In this document: piece by piece, positions 25,422-33,698 of the stretch
How the letters are laid out: every line of letters begins with the position of its first letter
Position numbering within the stretch: position 1 is the stretch's first letter
Made by a program: the position numbers and the translations under genes
The notes under the pieces: model-generated
What the model saw: the letters and a program-made list of their open reading frames with translations, nothing else
The model's database searches: none
Told to the model about the DNA's origin: nothing
Source: CAZFGK01 sp964518635
GTDB taxonomy: Bacteria; Zixibacteria; MSB-5A5; GN15; FEB-12
Assembly (NCBI GenBank): GCA_964518635.1
Contig: CAZFGK010000021.1
Span: 1-53,119, forward strand
Length of the DNA: 53,119 bases
Direction: 5' to 3'

Positions 25422-26990
25422 ATGCTATGTGACACAACGAGTTATAATTCTTATTCCCGCGTTGCCTTTGGCTGGTCGGATGTGTTTATTTCGCTGGTGA
25501 TCTCTCAGTTCTTCCGATTTCAGCTCAAACCACTTTTGTGCTTCTCTGGGTTCACCTGGATATTCATCGGTGTGATGGCTCTCATTTCCCCAATGCTCGC
25601 TGCGCAGAGCATCGACATGGATGTGATCAGCGACTACCGAACAATTCGGCTCGTCGCCGCAAGTACCGAGTTGGTTTACTTTCTCTCGACGAACGGGATA
25701 TTGCGATTCGACAAAGGATCGGATGGTTGGGACAAGCCCTTGCCGAAGCCATTGTTCTTCCGATGGGATGAGATCACTGCGATGGAGGGATCAACTTTCG
25801 GTGATCTCTTCGTGCAGACTGACAATGGCTGGTATGTCTTTGATCCGGTCACCAACAACTGGTTTTCAAGCGCGGCTCCGAATGGTGAGAAGATATATCA
25901 GATCATCAGCCCACCGGATAATCTTCAGGCCCCCAACGGCGCGGTCATGATCAGTCGAAACCAATTTCTTGATGTCACTGGCCGTACGGTTATGATCAAT
26001 CAAGTCATCGATGACCGGAGCGGTACCTATTGGATTGCAACGAGCGGAGCCGGACCGGCACGAACACGATTTGCATCCGGCGTGATTGATCTGATCCGTG
26101 TTGGGCTTGCGCAGCCACGTGTTGATGTGATCACAAGAGCGGGGGATTCATTATGGGTGGGAGGACTTCAGAGTTTTGCACGCGGCGGGATCACCGCCAT
26201 TTCGAATACACTCTCATCATTCAATCAAATTGTCACCGGTTCAAGAAATGCCCTTCCACGTATCGATCTGCAGTCACTACTGGTTGCCGGCGATACCCTC
26301 TACTGTGGGACAGAGCAGGGGATACAGGTAGTCCTTCCGGAAATTCAGCAAGTGGTGAGAAAGATTGGCAAAAATTATGGTCTTCCCAGTGAACGGGTGA
26401 CTGCTCTTGCTCGTTCGGGGGATTTCCTTTTCGTCGGTACTGATTTCGGCGTTGCTCTTTTGTGGTCGATGACCGATTCATCCCGTCTGATTCGGCCATC
26501 CACCATCGGCAATTCCTTTGTCTATGATTTGGAACTTGTCGATGACCGTCTCTGGATCACCACCGATCGCGGAGTCTACCGCTGGAGATCTTCGGATGAT
26601 CATCTCCAGACATTTCTGGACAGCAACAAGACACTTTTTTCAAGAGTCTATCAGATGAGTGTCACGGATGATCGGCTCTGGTTTGTCTCTCAATCGTCAA
26701 TTGTCTGGCTCGACCGTACGACCGGAGACCAGGGCCTCTATCGTGAAGCGGCGAACCAACGTCGGTATCGTGCTATTGCAGCAAATGATCGCTTTGTTGC
26801 GGCTTCAACCGATCGTGGTGTGATCGTGCTTTCCTATCGTGCGAAGAAGCTGGATAGCCGTGAGGTATTCGTCGATGACGGTCTCCCATCCTCGCAGGTG
26901 ATCGCACTTGCCTTTACTGATGATCATCTCTGGATAGGGACCGATGATGGTCTCGCACGAATCGACTGTTCACAGTTGGGGCTTCGCTGA
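25422..26990 (+). CDS. Exported beta-propeller protein
   Basis: A hydrophobic segment at about residues 37-60 (FTWIFIGVMALISPMLAAQS) is a late signal or anchor. The rest is made of repeated ~40-residue blade units with motifs such as DRLWITTDRGVYRW and DDHLWIGTDDGLARI. These are the two-component-regulator propeller (Reg_prop) repeats of FCB-group sensors, but no kinase or PAS domain follows. The ATG at 25422 has AAGGGAG 11 bases upstream; an in-frame GTG at 25410 overlaps that site and is less likely. ybbR begins 2 bases after the stop, so the genes are co-transcribed. Confidence 0.8.
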   Translation: MLCDTTSYNSYSRVAFGWSDVFISLVISQFFRFQLKPLLCFSGFTWIFIGVMALISPMLAAQSIDMDVISDYRTIRLVAASTELVYFLSTNGILRFDKGSDGWDKPLPKPLFFRWDEITAMEGSTFGDLFVQTDNGWYVFDPVTNNWFSSAAPNGEKIYQIISPPDNLQAPNGAVMISRNQFLDVTGRTVMINQVIDDRSGTYWIATSGAGPARTRFASGVIDLIRVGLAQPRVDVITRAGDSLWVGGLQSFARGGITAISNTLSSFNQIVTGSRNALPRIDLQSLLVAGDTLYCGTEQGIQVVLPEIQQVVRKIGKNYGLPSERVTALARSGDFLFVGTDFGVALLWSMTDSSRLIRPSTIGNSFVYDLELVDDRLWITTDRGVYRWRSSDDHLQTFLDSNKTLFSRVYQMSVTDDRLWFVSQSSIVWLDRTTGDQGLYREAANQRRYRAIAANDRFVAASTDRGVIVLSYRAKKLDSREVFVDDGLPSSQVIALAFTDDHLWIGTDDGLARIDCSQLGLR

Positions 26991-26992
26991 GC

Positions 26993-27928
26993 ATGAAATT
27001 TCTCCTCACAAATTTCTGGCTAAAGATTCTCGCGGTTGTAGTGGCGGGGCTCGTCTGGTTGCATGTGGCGACCGATCGAACCTATCGAACGACCAGAAAT
27101 ATTCCGGTTGGACGGGTCATCGTTCGAGAAGGGCTAGTCGCTCCTCCTGAATTTCCGGATACCCTGCGGGTGGTCGTTGAGGCGACCGGCAAAGAGTTAA
27201 TCCTTCTCGGTACCGAAACACCTGCATTGCAGATCAACGCGACCAGCTATGATGTCGGCCGGCGCGTCATTGGTCTGAGTGCTGAGCAACTCCGATTGTT
27301 GGGAACTGAAACTGACGCACGAGTCATTCGTGTCGTCACACCGGAGTTTGTAGAGGTCGATTTTTCCGAGATGGCGCATGCAACCCTGCCGGTGCGCGCG
27401 GTGTTTGATCCACTTACCGAGGATGGCTTCATGGTCGGATCAGAGGTCGATATCTCTCCGCGAAAAATTGCTGTTCATGCACCGTCGAAGTATCTGAGTG
27501 AAATGACAGAAGCACTCACCGATTCAGTTCCTATTCGAGGGCTCCGCAATGAAGTAACCCTCTGGTTGCCCCTTGCAAATCCGGATCCCCGTCTTTTTCG
27601 TCTTGAGCCGGACTCAGTGAGAGTTACACTGACCATTTTGCCGACACAGAGCCTCCAATTCGATTCGATACCGATACAGATTTTTAATCTTAGTTCCGAG
27701 ATGCTGACCCGAGTGAGCCCGTCGTTCGTCCACATTGAGTTAATTGGCCCGTCGACGCTTTCTTCAAAGCCGGATGCAGGAGAGATTCGCGCGACCATTG
27801 ATGCCGATCGTCTTGATTCCCTCAAGCAGGGAGTCATTGAATTGCACGCACCGAACGGCTGGCTGATCAGAAACTCTTCGGCAAAAACGGCTCAGGTTTT
27901 GATGGTCAAGAGAGTGGACAGTGAGTAA
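26993..27928 (+). CDS. YbbR-domain protein (CdaR-like)
   Basis: A 311-residue protein with one N-terminal membrane helix (about 7-25, NFWLKILAVVVAGLVWLHV) and three to four ~80-residue YbbR beta-domains outside the membrane. CdaR in Firmicutes regulates the diadenylate cyclase CdaA, and their genes are usually adjacent. No cyclase gene is in the window; instead the gene sits between the propeller gene and tsaD, 12 bases before the latter. Its role here is unknown, perhaps envelope-linked. Confidence 0.85.
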   Translation: MKFLLTNFWLKILAVVVAGLVWLHVATDRTYRTTRNIPVGRVIVREGLVAPPEFPDTLRVVVEATGKELILLGTETPALQINATSYDVGRRVIGLSAEQLRLLGTETDARVIRVVTPEFVEVDFSEMAHATLPVRAVFDPLTEDGFMVGSEVDISPRKIAVHAPSKYLSEMTEALTDSVPIRGLRNEVTLWLPLANPDPRLFRLEPDSVRVTLTILPTQSLQFDSIPIQIFNLSSEMLTRVSPSFVHIELIGPSTLSSKPDAGEIRATIDADRLDSLKQGVIELHAPNGWLIRNSSAKTAQVLMVKRVDSE

Positions 27929-27940
27929 GGTGAATCTTCC

Positions 27941-28942
27941 ATGTTAGTACTTGGGATTGAGACCTCCTGCGACGAGTGTTCAGCGGCAGTAGTCGAGAAT
28001 GCGGAGATCATCCGATCCAATGTCATTCTCACACAGCTCGTGCATGAAAAGTACGGGGGGGTAATTCCGGAGCTCTCCAGTCGTGAACATATCAAGACCA
28101 TTACCGCAGTCGTCGAAGAAGCACTTCAAAAAGCGAACTGCACATTCGACGATATCGATATCATTGCCGCCACGCATGGCCCCGGACTTGTTGGTCCCTT
28201 ACTGGTCGGATTGACTTTCGCCAAAGGGCTTTCATTTGCACTGCGCAAACCATTTGTGCCGGTCAATCATATGGAGGGGCATATCTGCGCGAATTATCTG
28301 GCGCATCCGCATCTGCCAAAAAAACATCTCGCCCTGATTGTTTCTGGTGGGCATACGATGCTCGTCGATGTCCGCGGGGTTGCGGATTACGGACTGATTG
28401 CTCAGACTCGTGATGATGCCGCCGGGGAGGCGTTCGACAAGATATCCAAACTGATGGGGCTTGGTTATCCCGGCGGTGCAGTGATCGATCGGCTTGCAAA
28501 AAACGGGAATCCCGAGTTCGCACATTTTCCTCGAGCGGTGCGAGGGGAGGATGATTCCTTTTCATTCTCCGGTCTGAAAACTTCGGTCGCACTCTATCTT
28601 GAGAAACAGTCTCATGAATTTATTGCACAGCATCAGGCCGATATCGCGGCCTCATTTCAGGAGGCGGTCGTTGATGCGTTGGTCGATAAAACGGTTAGTG
28701 CAGTGAAAAAACTTGGCGTGCAGCATGTCGGTCTCACCGGTGGAGTTGCGGCGAATTCAAGACTACGTACTCGACTGACGGATGCACTCAAACCGTACAA
28801 CGCGAAACTCTACTATCCGCCTCTTTCACTTTGTACCGATAATGCCGCCATGATCGCAGCGGCCGGCTACTATCGTTTCGAGACATTCGGTCCGGGTGAA
28901 CTGGTGGCGAATGCGATCCCCTCTCTCTCACTCTTCGATTAA
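27941..28942 (+). CDS. tsaD: tRNA N6-adenosine threonylcarbamoyltransferase
   Basis: A 333-residue protein that transfers threonylcarbamoyl from TC-AMP to A37 of ANN-decoding tRNAs, together with TsaB and TsaE (not in the window). The ASKHA motif is GIETSCDECSAAVV at the N-terminus. The metal site HMEGH lies near residue 110, with TGGVAANSRLR and a late Asp-rich motif (CTDNAAMIA) also visible. The length is standard. It is the last gene of a three-gene run starting at 25422. Confidence 0.97.
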   Translation: MLVLGIETSCDECSAAVVENAEIIRSNVILTQLVHEKYGGVIPELSSREHIKTITAVVEEALQKANCTFDDIDIIAATHGPGLVGPLLVGLTFAKGLSFALRKPFVPVNHMEGHICANYLAHPHLPKKHLALIVSGGHTMLVDVRGVADYGLIAQTRDDAAGEAFDKISKLMGLGYPGGAVIDRLAKNGNPEFAHFPRAVRGEDDSFSFSGLKTSVALYLEKQSHEFIAQHQADIAASFQEAVVDALVDKTVSAVKKLGVQHVGLTGGVAANSRLRTRLTDALKPYNAKLYYPPLSLCTDNAAMIAAAGYYRFETFGPGELVANAIPSLSLFD

Positions 28943-29052
28943 GAAAATCTCGAAGATTTCGCCAGACTCGATTTCCTCTGACAGATTCTGACACCTCTTG
29001 ATGGTATCTCTGCATCGCGCTGCTACTTGTAAGCAGCAACCAGGGAGAGATC

Positions 29053-29808
29053 ATGAGTACAGAATTGGTACTACCGAGGAGCTTTTCTCGCGGCAGCAAA
29101 GGGCGTTTTGTTCGAATCGCGCAGGAGTGGCTCTGCCTGCACGGTTTTCAGACACCGATCGATGGGATCTTCGGTTCGGCAACTGAACGAGTCATTCGTG
29201 ATTTTCAGGAAAGGCGTCAGTTGAACGTGAGTGGAATTCTCACACTCTCTACCTATGATGCACTGATACAGCCATTGAAACGGGCGATTCAACCGATTCA
29301 ATCAAGTGGCCTGACACTTACCGAGATGATCGCACGTCATGCCATTCAGCATCTCGCCGAGCATCCGCGTGAAATTGGAGGGGAGAATTGCGGACCGTGG
29401 GTTCGACTCTATATGAACGGGAAAGAGGGGATTGTAGATCGTGTTCCTCAGGCATGGTGTGCCGGATTTGTCTCGTATCTCGTGAAGGCAGCGAGTCGGG
29501 ACTGTCGCTTGACTGCTCCATTCGATCTTTCTGCATCCTGCACCACCTTTGCACGAAATGCCAGACGAGCAGGATTACTACATACAACAGAAGCAGTGCA
29601 GACTCGCCAGCAGATGATTCCTCCGGGAACACTCTTTCTTCAGCGAAAAGGGGAGCGAAGCTGGCAGCACATTGGCGTGATCACTCAGGCCGATACACAT
29701 GTCCTGCGAACGATTGAAGGAAACACGAATGACAACGGAGATCGGGAAGGATATGAAGTCTGCGCACGCACACGAGACTATCATAGGAAAGATTTTGTGA
29801 TTTGGTAG
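29053..29808 (+). CDS. Peptidoglycan-binding protein with cysteine-hydrolase-like domain
   Basis: A 251-residue protein. Residues 10-75 form a PG_binding_1 domain (VRIAQEWLCLHGFQTPIDGIF, then IRDFQE). The C-terminal ~150 residues look like a CHAP or NlpC/P60-like amidase: the putative nucleophile is Cys in QAWCAGFVSYL, the His is in WQHIGVIT, and EGNTND follows. Seven cysteines are present. No signal peptide or membrane helix is seen, so export would need another route or cell lysis. The start at 29053 has GGGAGAG just upstream. It is an autolysin, endolysin or effector candidate. Confidence 0.8.
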   Translation: MSTELVLPRSFSRGSKGRFVRIAQEWLCLHGFQTPIDGIFGSATERVIRDFQERRQLNVSGILTLSTYDALIQPLKRAIQPIQSSGLTLTEMIARHAIQHLAEHPREIGGENCGPWVRLYMNGKEGIVDRVPQAWCAGFVSYLVKAASRDCRLTAPFDLSASCTTFARNARRAGLLHTTEAVQTRQQMIPPGTLFLQRKGERSWQHIGVITQADTHVLRTIEGNTNDNGDREGYEVCARTRDYHRKDFVIW

Positions 29809-29871
29809 AAATAGATGAACTGCACACTGCTGCAGTGACAACGATATGGCAGTGAAGTCAAAGTTTTGTAG

Positions 29872-29891
29872 CCCTGAGCACCCGCTCAGGG
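29872..29891. repeat. REP-C hairpin
   Basis: CCCTGAGC-ACCC-GCTCAGGG, identical to 11162-11181. The flank GTAG before and TTCTTGT a few bases after are also shared. Confidence 0.75.
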
Positions 29892-29906
29892 TCTTTTCTT
29901 GTGCGC

Positions 29907-29936
29907 GGCATTCGCCGTGGCGGGCCGGTCTGCCTG
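29907..29936. repeat. REP-F repeat
   Basis: GCGGCATTCGCCGTGGCGGG followed by CCGGTCTGCC. Related copies lie at 32582-32612 and 37245-37277. Confidence 0.55.
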
Positions 29937-29962
29937 AATTAGTCGTAGCCAGCTCAATAACT

Positions 29963-30014
29963 GGTAGCTAAGCCCCTTTAGGGGCGGTCGGATGATGCGC
30001 CACTGGAACCCGAT
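29963..30014. repeat. REP-E repeat
   Basis: GGTAGCTAAGCCCCTTTAGG, then GGCGGTCGGATGATGCGCCA, then CTGGAACCCGATT. It is nearly the same as 32639-32690. Confidence 0.65.
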
Positions 30015-30140
30015 TGGGACAGTCGGGACACCCTGCCCGACCCACGGGGTCGGGCAACTATTTTGTTCGCGGCAGGCCTCCCGGCCTGCCCGTCTTGTAG
30101 ATACCTCAGTAATCTTCTCTTGTCACCCTTTGCATTTTCC

Positions 30141-30165
30141 TGTCACCCTGAGCTTGTCGAAGGGG
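30141..30165. repeat. REP-B repeat, inverse orientation
   Basis: TGTCACCCTGAGCTTGTCGA then AGGGG. It is the reverse complement form of 314-340. Confidence 0.7.
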
Positions 30166-30276
30166 GAGATCATCACTGATTCGTTGAAGTCATGCTTCGA
30201 CTGGCTCAGCACAATAGGAAAAGAACTCACGGGAACCCGGGGCAAGCCCACGGGCCACCCAGCCTCAGTGATCTTC

Positions 30277-30305
30277 TCTTGTCACCCTGAGCTTGTCGAA
30301 GGGGG
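30277..30305. repeat. REP-B repeat, inverse orientation
   Basis: TCTTGTCACCCTGAGCTTGT then CGAAGGGGG, the second copy within 140 bases. Confidence 0.7.
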
Positions 30306-30334
30306 ACATCACCACAAATTCTCTGAAACAGCCG

Positions 30335-31075
30335 CTATCCCTTTCCCACCATAAACCAGATTCCTGCATGAATACTAGGGAAAAGAAGAAGGAATCTCCC
30401 TCTTGTCTGAAATTCTTCAAATTCATCGAAACCGGGATCGGTCGAGAGTACCGCATCCAGCTCCGTTCCAATCTGAATTCTTGCCGAACCAGACAGCACT
30501 CGTGAATAGGCAAGACCAAGAAAGGAGAGTGGATCAGTCTCAGCTGGATAGGAAAGGAGTCGTTGTTCGAGGATGGTACCGTACGAAAAGAGATATCTCG
30601 CCTTGCCCGAGACTCGATGAACACCGAATCCAAGTGAGAGTGTCAGACGTTCGTTCCGCTTTGCATCCGATCCAATGAGCCAGTCATGATTCGCGCTCAC
30701 GGTGATGACCTGGGTACTAAACTCAGGAAGATCAATAGCAACACTTACCAATCTGCCGAGTTCATCGACAAAGACTCCCAGTTGTTGTGCCTCACCACTT
30801 GTTTTCGCAATGAAGGTCGACAGTTGCAGCGACGTCCGATTTCCAAGATGATAGCGCGCCGCCAATCCCGTGCGGATGGTACCGTCAAGATAGTCGAGCG
30901 GAAAGGGACGGGAACCTCCAGGCCACTGATACCCGGGGAAAAAACCAAAACTAAAGCCGCGATGTTGCAACGAGCTGTTTTCGCTCGTCGAGTTTCCCTC
31001 ATCAGCACTTGCGGATGAGAAACAAATCAAGACGACGACAAGCAATCGGAGATAAAATTGAAAATTACTGAGCAT
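30335..31075 (-). CDS. Exported beta-barrel-like hypothetical protein
   Basis: A 246-residue protein with an N-terminal signal peptide (about 1-24, ending SSASA). The remainder alternates polar and hydrophobic residues, with Gly/aromatic turns such as FSFGFFPGYQW and LSLGFGVHRV. It ends in aromatic strands (GIWFMVGKG), consistent with a small outer-membrane beta-barrel. Its family is not recognised. The 3' end lies beside the repeat field and the last codons reach within 30 bases of a REP-B copy. Confidence 0.65.
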   Translation of the reverse strand: MLSNFQFYLRLLVVVLICFSSASADEGNSTSENSSLQHRGFSFGFFPGYQWPGGSRPFPLDYLDGTIRTGLAARYHLGNRTSLQLSTFIAKTSGEAQQLGVFVDELGRLVSVAIDLPEFSTQVITVSANHDWLIGSDAKRNERLTLSLGFGVHRVSGKARYLFSYGTILEQRLLSYPAETDPLSFLGLAYSRVLSGSARIQIGTELDAVLSTDPGFDEFEEFQTRGRFLLLFPSIHAGIWFMVGKG

Positions 31076-31144
31076 CTATTCCCTCACTGTATATACGAAA
31101 CAGTTATTACTTGAAGTGAACATATCCATGAATTCACCGACTTT

Positions 31145-31807
31145 TCAAGTGTTCTGTGTCTTTCCGGTCAAACCTGCGCAATCGGTGTGTCGTGCACGTT
31201 CATCAGATGCACAGGGATAACCACACACCGAGCAGCGAGACCATCGATCAATCTGGTCGGGTGACATCCCATATTTCTCCAACAGTAGAGATTCGGTTCT
31301 GGTGACAATGCCAATACATTCATCCGGATGCAATCGCTGATAGTTCGCTGCCCAGCTTTCTCGTTCGGCATAGAGGGGAAAAACCGGTGCTTCCCCCCAT
31401 TGTGTGCGAGGATTCGTTGAGCGCGGATTACGGCCGAGGAGATGCAGATGCATCGTGCGATGCTCGCGAGCAAGTTTTCGTCCCCTTGGCTCTGCGTTGT
31501 CATTGAGTCCCCAGTTTCCCGCCTCCCAATAATTCAGGCAGCCGCCTTTAAGTTGTGGAAGTGTCTCGATCATGGCCGATCCCGCTGCCGCAACCAAACA
31601 AGAGAATGCGATCAATTCATCACGTGTCAGTTCCGACCGTTCCCAGACCGGACGGGGCGGGTTGATTATCAGGTTCCCGCCATCAGCGCGATCGATGAGA
31701 ACTGCGTTTGAATCTGGCAGCACAATGGTGCCGCCTACACATCGAAAGAGAATTATGCTCATGTTCTGTTTCTCAGATAGCTGCTTCGTGGTGTTGGCAG
31801 TAGGCAT
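31145..31807 (-). CDS. HIT-like protein with C-terminal zinc-ribbon-like motif
   Basis: Up to 220 residues; an internal ATG at 31762 (MSIILFRC) may be the real start. The segment EHRTMHLHLLGRN resembles the HIT/GalT His motif, but only two of the usual three His are in register, so catalysis is doubtful. The C-terminus has CSVCGYPCASDERARHTDC, enough Cys and His for one zinc site. No signal peptide is seen. It lies between two barrel-protein genes on the same strand with short gaps. Function is unknown. Confidence 0.6.
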   Translation of the reverse strand: MPTANTTKQLSEKQNMSIILFRCVGGTIVLPDSNAVLIDRADGGNLIINPPRPVWERSELTRDELIAFSCLVAAAGSAMIETLPQLKGGCLNYWEAGNWGLNDNAEPRGRKLAREHRTMHLHLLGRNPRSTNPRTQWGEAPVFPLYAERESWAANYQRLHPDECIGIVTRTESLLLEKYGMSPDQIDRWSRCSVCGYPCASDERARHTDCAGLTGKTQNT

Positions 31808-31817
31808 TCATGAGTAT

Positions 31818-32495
31818 TCAACGAAAGATGTATTGAAGTCCGATCTGGAGATTAACAGAACTACTCGTTGCTGACTCTATTGTTCCATACACCTGCGTTG
31901 GCGCTTGTCCGAAGGTAACCCCGGCTCCAAATTCAAGAGCGAGGTTAGCGAACAATTGTGTGGTGATTCCTGCAAAAGGTTCCACCACAACAAAACTCTT
32001 TCGGTAGAGAACGCTTTCAGGAAATAGAATTCCAAACGATACCTGTGGGTTTCCAATCAGGCGAACAGAAGAGACTCCCACTGAGAGTCCAATCTGAAAG
32101 TTATCGAATCTGGTACCTTGTCGATTCAATGGGAAAAAGTAGAACAACCCGACCGAAGTCTGCTGCTGCTTCCAGTCTGCATCCAGCGAATCCCGCTCAA
32201 GCTCCTTCCCGTTCAGATCGTAAAGAATTCTCGCCAGCCCTGTTGCACTGTTCGACCCCGAACTGAGTTGGATTTTTCCGACTGCACCCTCGCTGATGTT
32301 GTACAATCCTGCCACCGAGAGCCGAATACCTTCGTTCGCGTAGTCAAAGTCCCCGCCACTCAGGGAAGACTGTCCGCCGGTCAGACTCAGTGCGAATTTC
32401 CAGTTTCGAGCGCCCTTTGCTGACTCCTCAGAAGAAGCAATATCATATACTGTCAAGACCAGAAATATTGCTGCGATGGCTTTCAGGGTGCGCAT
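31818..32495 (-). CDS. Exported beta-barrel-like hypothetical protein
   Basis: 225 residues from the ATG at 32495. MRTLKAIAAIFLVLTVYDIA is a signal peptide. The body shows amphipathic strands with Gly/aromatic turns and ends VNLQIGLQYIFR, a C-terminal aromatic residue position common in outer-membrane barrels. The frame stays open upstream to 32837, but that part translates REP-E, REP-F and REP-B repeats and is rejected. Its overall style resembles the barrel gene at 30335-31075. Confidence 0.7.
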   Translation of the reverse strand: MRTLKAIAAIFLVLTVYDIASSEESAKGARNWKFALSLTGGQSSLSGGDFDYANEGIRLSVAGLYNISEGAVGKIQLSSGSNSATGLARILYDLNGKELERDSLDADWKQQQTSVGLFYFFPLNRQGTRFDNFQIGLSVGVSSVRLIGNPQVSFGILFPESVLYRKSFVVVEPFAGITTQLFANLALEFGAGVTFGQAPTQVYGTIESATSSSVNLQIGLQYIFR

Positions 32496-32581
32496 ACTTT
32501 CCGAACATAGTCTGCTGAAGCGAATGTGCGCAATGAGTGTAAATGCATACAAAGGAGTGCAGGGAAGCAAAGTTGTGAGGG

Positions 32582-32612
32582 GGGCACCCGCCGCGTCGGG
32601 CCGGTCTGTCCC
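32582..32612. repeat. REP-F repeat
   Basis: GGGCACCCGCCGCGTCGGGC followed by CGGTCTGTCCC. Related to 29907-29936 and 37245-37277. Confidence 0.55.
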
Positions 32613-32638
32613 GAATACTGAGAGCCACCCCTTTAATT

Positions 32639-32690
32639 GGTAGCTAGCCCCTTCAGGGGCGGTCGGGTGATGCGCCACTGGAACCCGACT
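32639..32690. repeat. REP-E repeat
   Basis: GGTAGCTAGCCCCTTCAGGG, then GCGGTCGGGTGATGCGCCAC, then TGGAACCCGACT. It matches 29963-30014 closely. Confidence 0.65.
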
Positions 32691-32854
32691 GGAGCCTGCC
32701 CTGAGCTTGTCGAAGCGACCGTCGGGCCACCCTTCGATGAAAACAAGATGTTCCGCTAGGTGATCGATGAATTTGAATTGTAAAAACGTGACGAGTGCAT
32801 CACTGACTTCGCACCCTAAAACGGGTGCGCCACCCAACCAGTGTGCATAGTCAA

Positions 32855-33694
32855 CTATCTTACAACTTCCTTAGACGCGTCAATAATCGCCCAAAGCAAC
32901 TTTTCAAAGTTTTCCCTCAAAGCCTTTTGAGCTTGCAATTTATTCGAGTGATGGATCAGTAAATTTCTCAAGGCAACGATCTGTCTCAAACCATGAATAA
33001 CTCTCTTATCTGAATAGTTCGGCATCTGAATAGTCTCGAACACACCAAGCAATTGACCCATAGTCAGCTTTTCTATTGCTGAATTTGTATACTTACGAGG
33101 GGGCTTACCACTTGACTGAAATACAATTCGACCGGATCGCTGATGTCGCTTCAAGTAATTTCTCGACTCCTTTTCAAACTCACGACAAGCAGATTCATAT
33201 GATAGTTGAAATTCGGATTTATCAAAGTGGTCATACGCCTTTCCAAGTAATCTTCGGACTTTCGTAGGCATCAATCCCAATTTAGGCAGTTGGGCAGAAA
33301 TCGATACATCCTTAGGGGCGACCTTATTGCGAATACTGTTCGAGTCTGTAACAAGTATCCCTACTCCGCAACTACTAGCGAGTTCTTCATCTAAGTTCGT
33401 TAAGCTTGTCGCGTCACATACGCCAAATACAAAATACGTTGGCTGGGAACGTTCTAATTTGCAGAAATTATTCCAATCTGCAATGCTATTTTTTTCGCGT
33501 GTTGTGATTTTTTCAACAACTTCGATTAAGAGAACTTCAGGTTTTCGAACGAATCGAAAAGTAGGTGAATAGGGTGCACCGTTCAATCGTCCCTCTACTA
33601 GCGCGGTATACCCTTTTGAAGTAAAGTGCTTTCGAACTATCTCTGCGCATGACCAGAGAGAAGGCTGCAATGCTATGTATTTTGGGGCCGCCAC
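32855..33694 (-). CDS. Cassette protein with HEPN-like C-terminal motif
   Basis: A 279-residue protein of unknown function and third gene of the cassette, starting 4 bases after the ParB-like stop. The C-terminal helical region reads LRQIVALRNLLIHHSNK; R243 and H248 form the Rx4-6H signature seen in HEPN RNases of toxin-antitoxin and abortive-infection systems. The N-terminal half has an alpha/beta pattern with FRFVRKPEVLLIEVVEK around 47-62, vaguely like the core of restriction-endonuclease-fold domains, but a proper PD-(D/E)xK motif is missing. Sampled lines show clearly lower GC than the neighbours. A toxin or effector role is inferred, not shown. Confidence 0.7.
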   Translation of the reverse strand: MAAPKYIALQPSLWSCAEIVRKHFTSKGYTALVEGRLNGAPYSPTFRFVRKPEVLLIEVVEKITTREKNSIADWNNFCKLERSQPTYFVFGVCDATSLTNLDEELASSCGVGILVTDSNSIRNKVAPKDVSISAQLPKLGLMPTKVRRLLGKAYDHFDKSEFQLSYESACREFEKESRNYLKRHQRSGRIVFQSSGKPPRKYTNSAIEKLTMGQLLGVFETIQMPNYSDKRVIHGLRQIVALRNLLIHHSNKLQAQKALRENFEKLLWAIIDASKEVVR

Positions 33695-33698
33695 GCCT

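Larger units (their letters stand above)
29809..30334. other. Gene-free stretch packed with repeats
   Basis: Contains REP-C (29872-29891), REP-F (29907-29936), REP-E (29963-30014), a GC-rich palindrome near 30060-30090 and two REP-B copies (30141-30165, 30277-30305). An open frame on the plus strand at 29992-30354 is only translated repeat. Confidence 0.7.
32496..32854. other. Gene-free stretch with repeats beside the AT-rich cassette
   Basis: Contains REP-F (32582-32612), REP-E (32639-32690) and a partial REP-B (32701-32715). It separates the barrel-protein gene from the methylase-ParB cassette and may mark its left boundary. Confidence 0.65.

Noticed and set aside
28967..29000. CTGACAGATTCTGACA resembling CTGACAGGTTCTGACA at 43570-43585
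   Set aside because: Two short, similar segments upstream of unrelated genes are not enough to call a regulatory site or repeat family.
29992..30354. Plus-strand 120-codon open frame
   Set aside because: It translates REP-E and two REP-B copies and has no coding character.
32496..32837. N-terminal extension of the barrel protein upstream of 32495
   Set aside because: It consists of translated REP-B, REP-E and REP-F repeats, while a normal signal peptide begins at 32495.
33500..33580. A complete PD-(D/E)xK nuclease site in the third cassette protein
   Set aside because: The local pattern FRFVRKPEVLLIEVVEK lacks the acidic residue and Lys at the right spacing, so only a weak fold resemblance is left.
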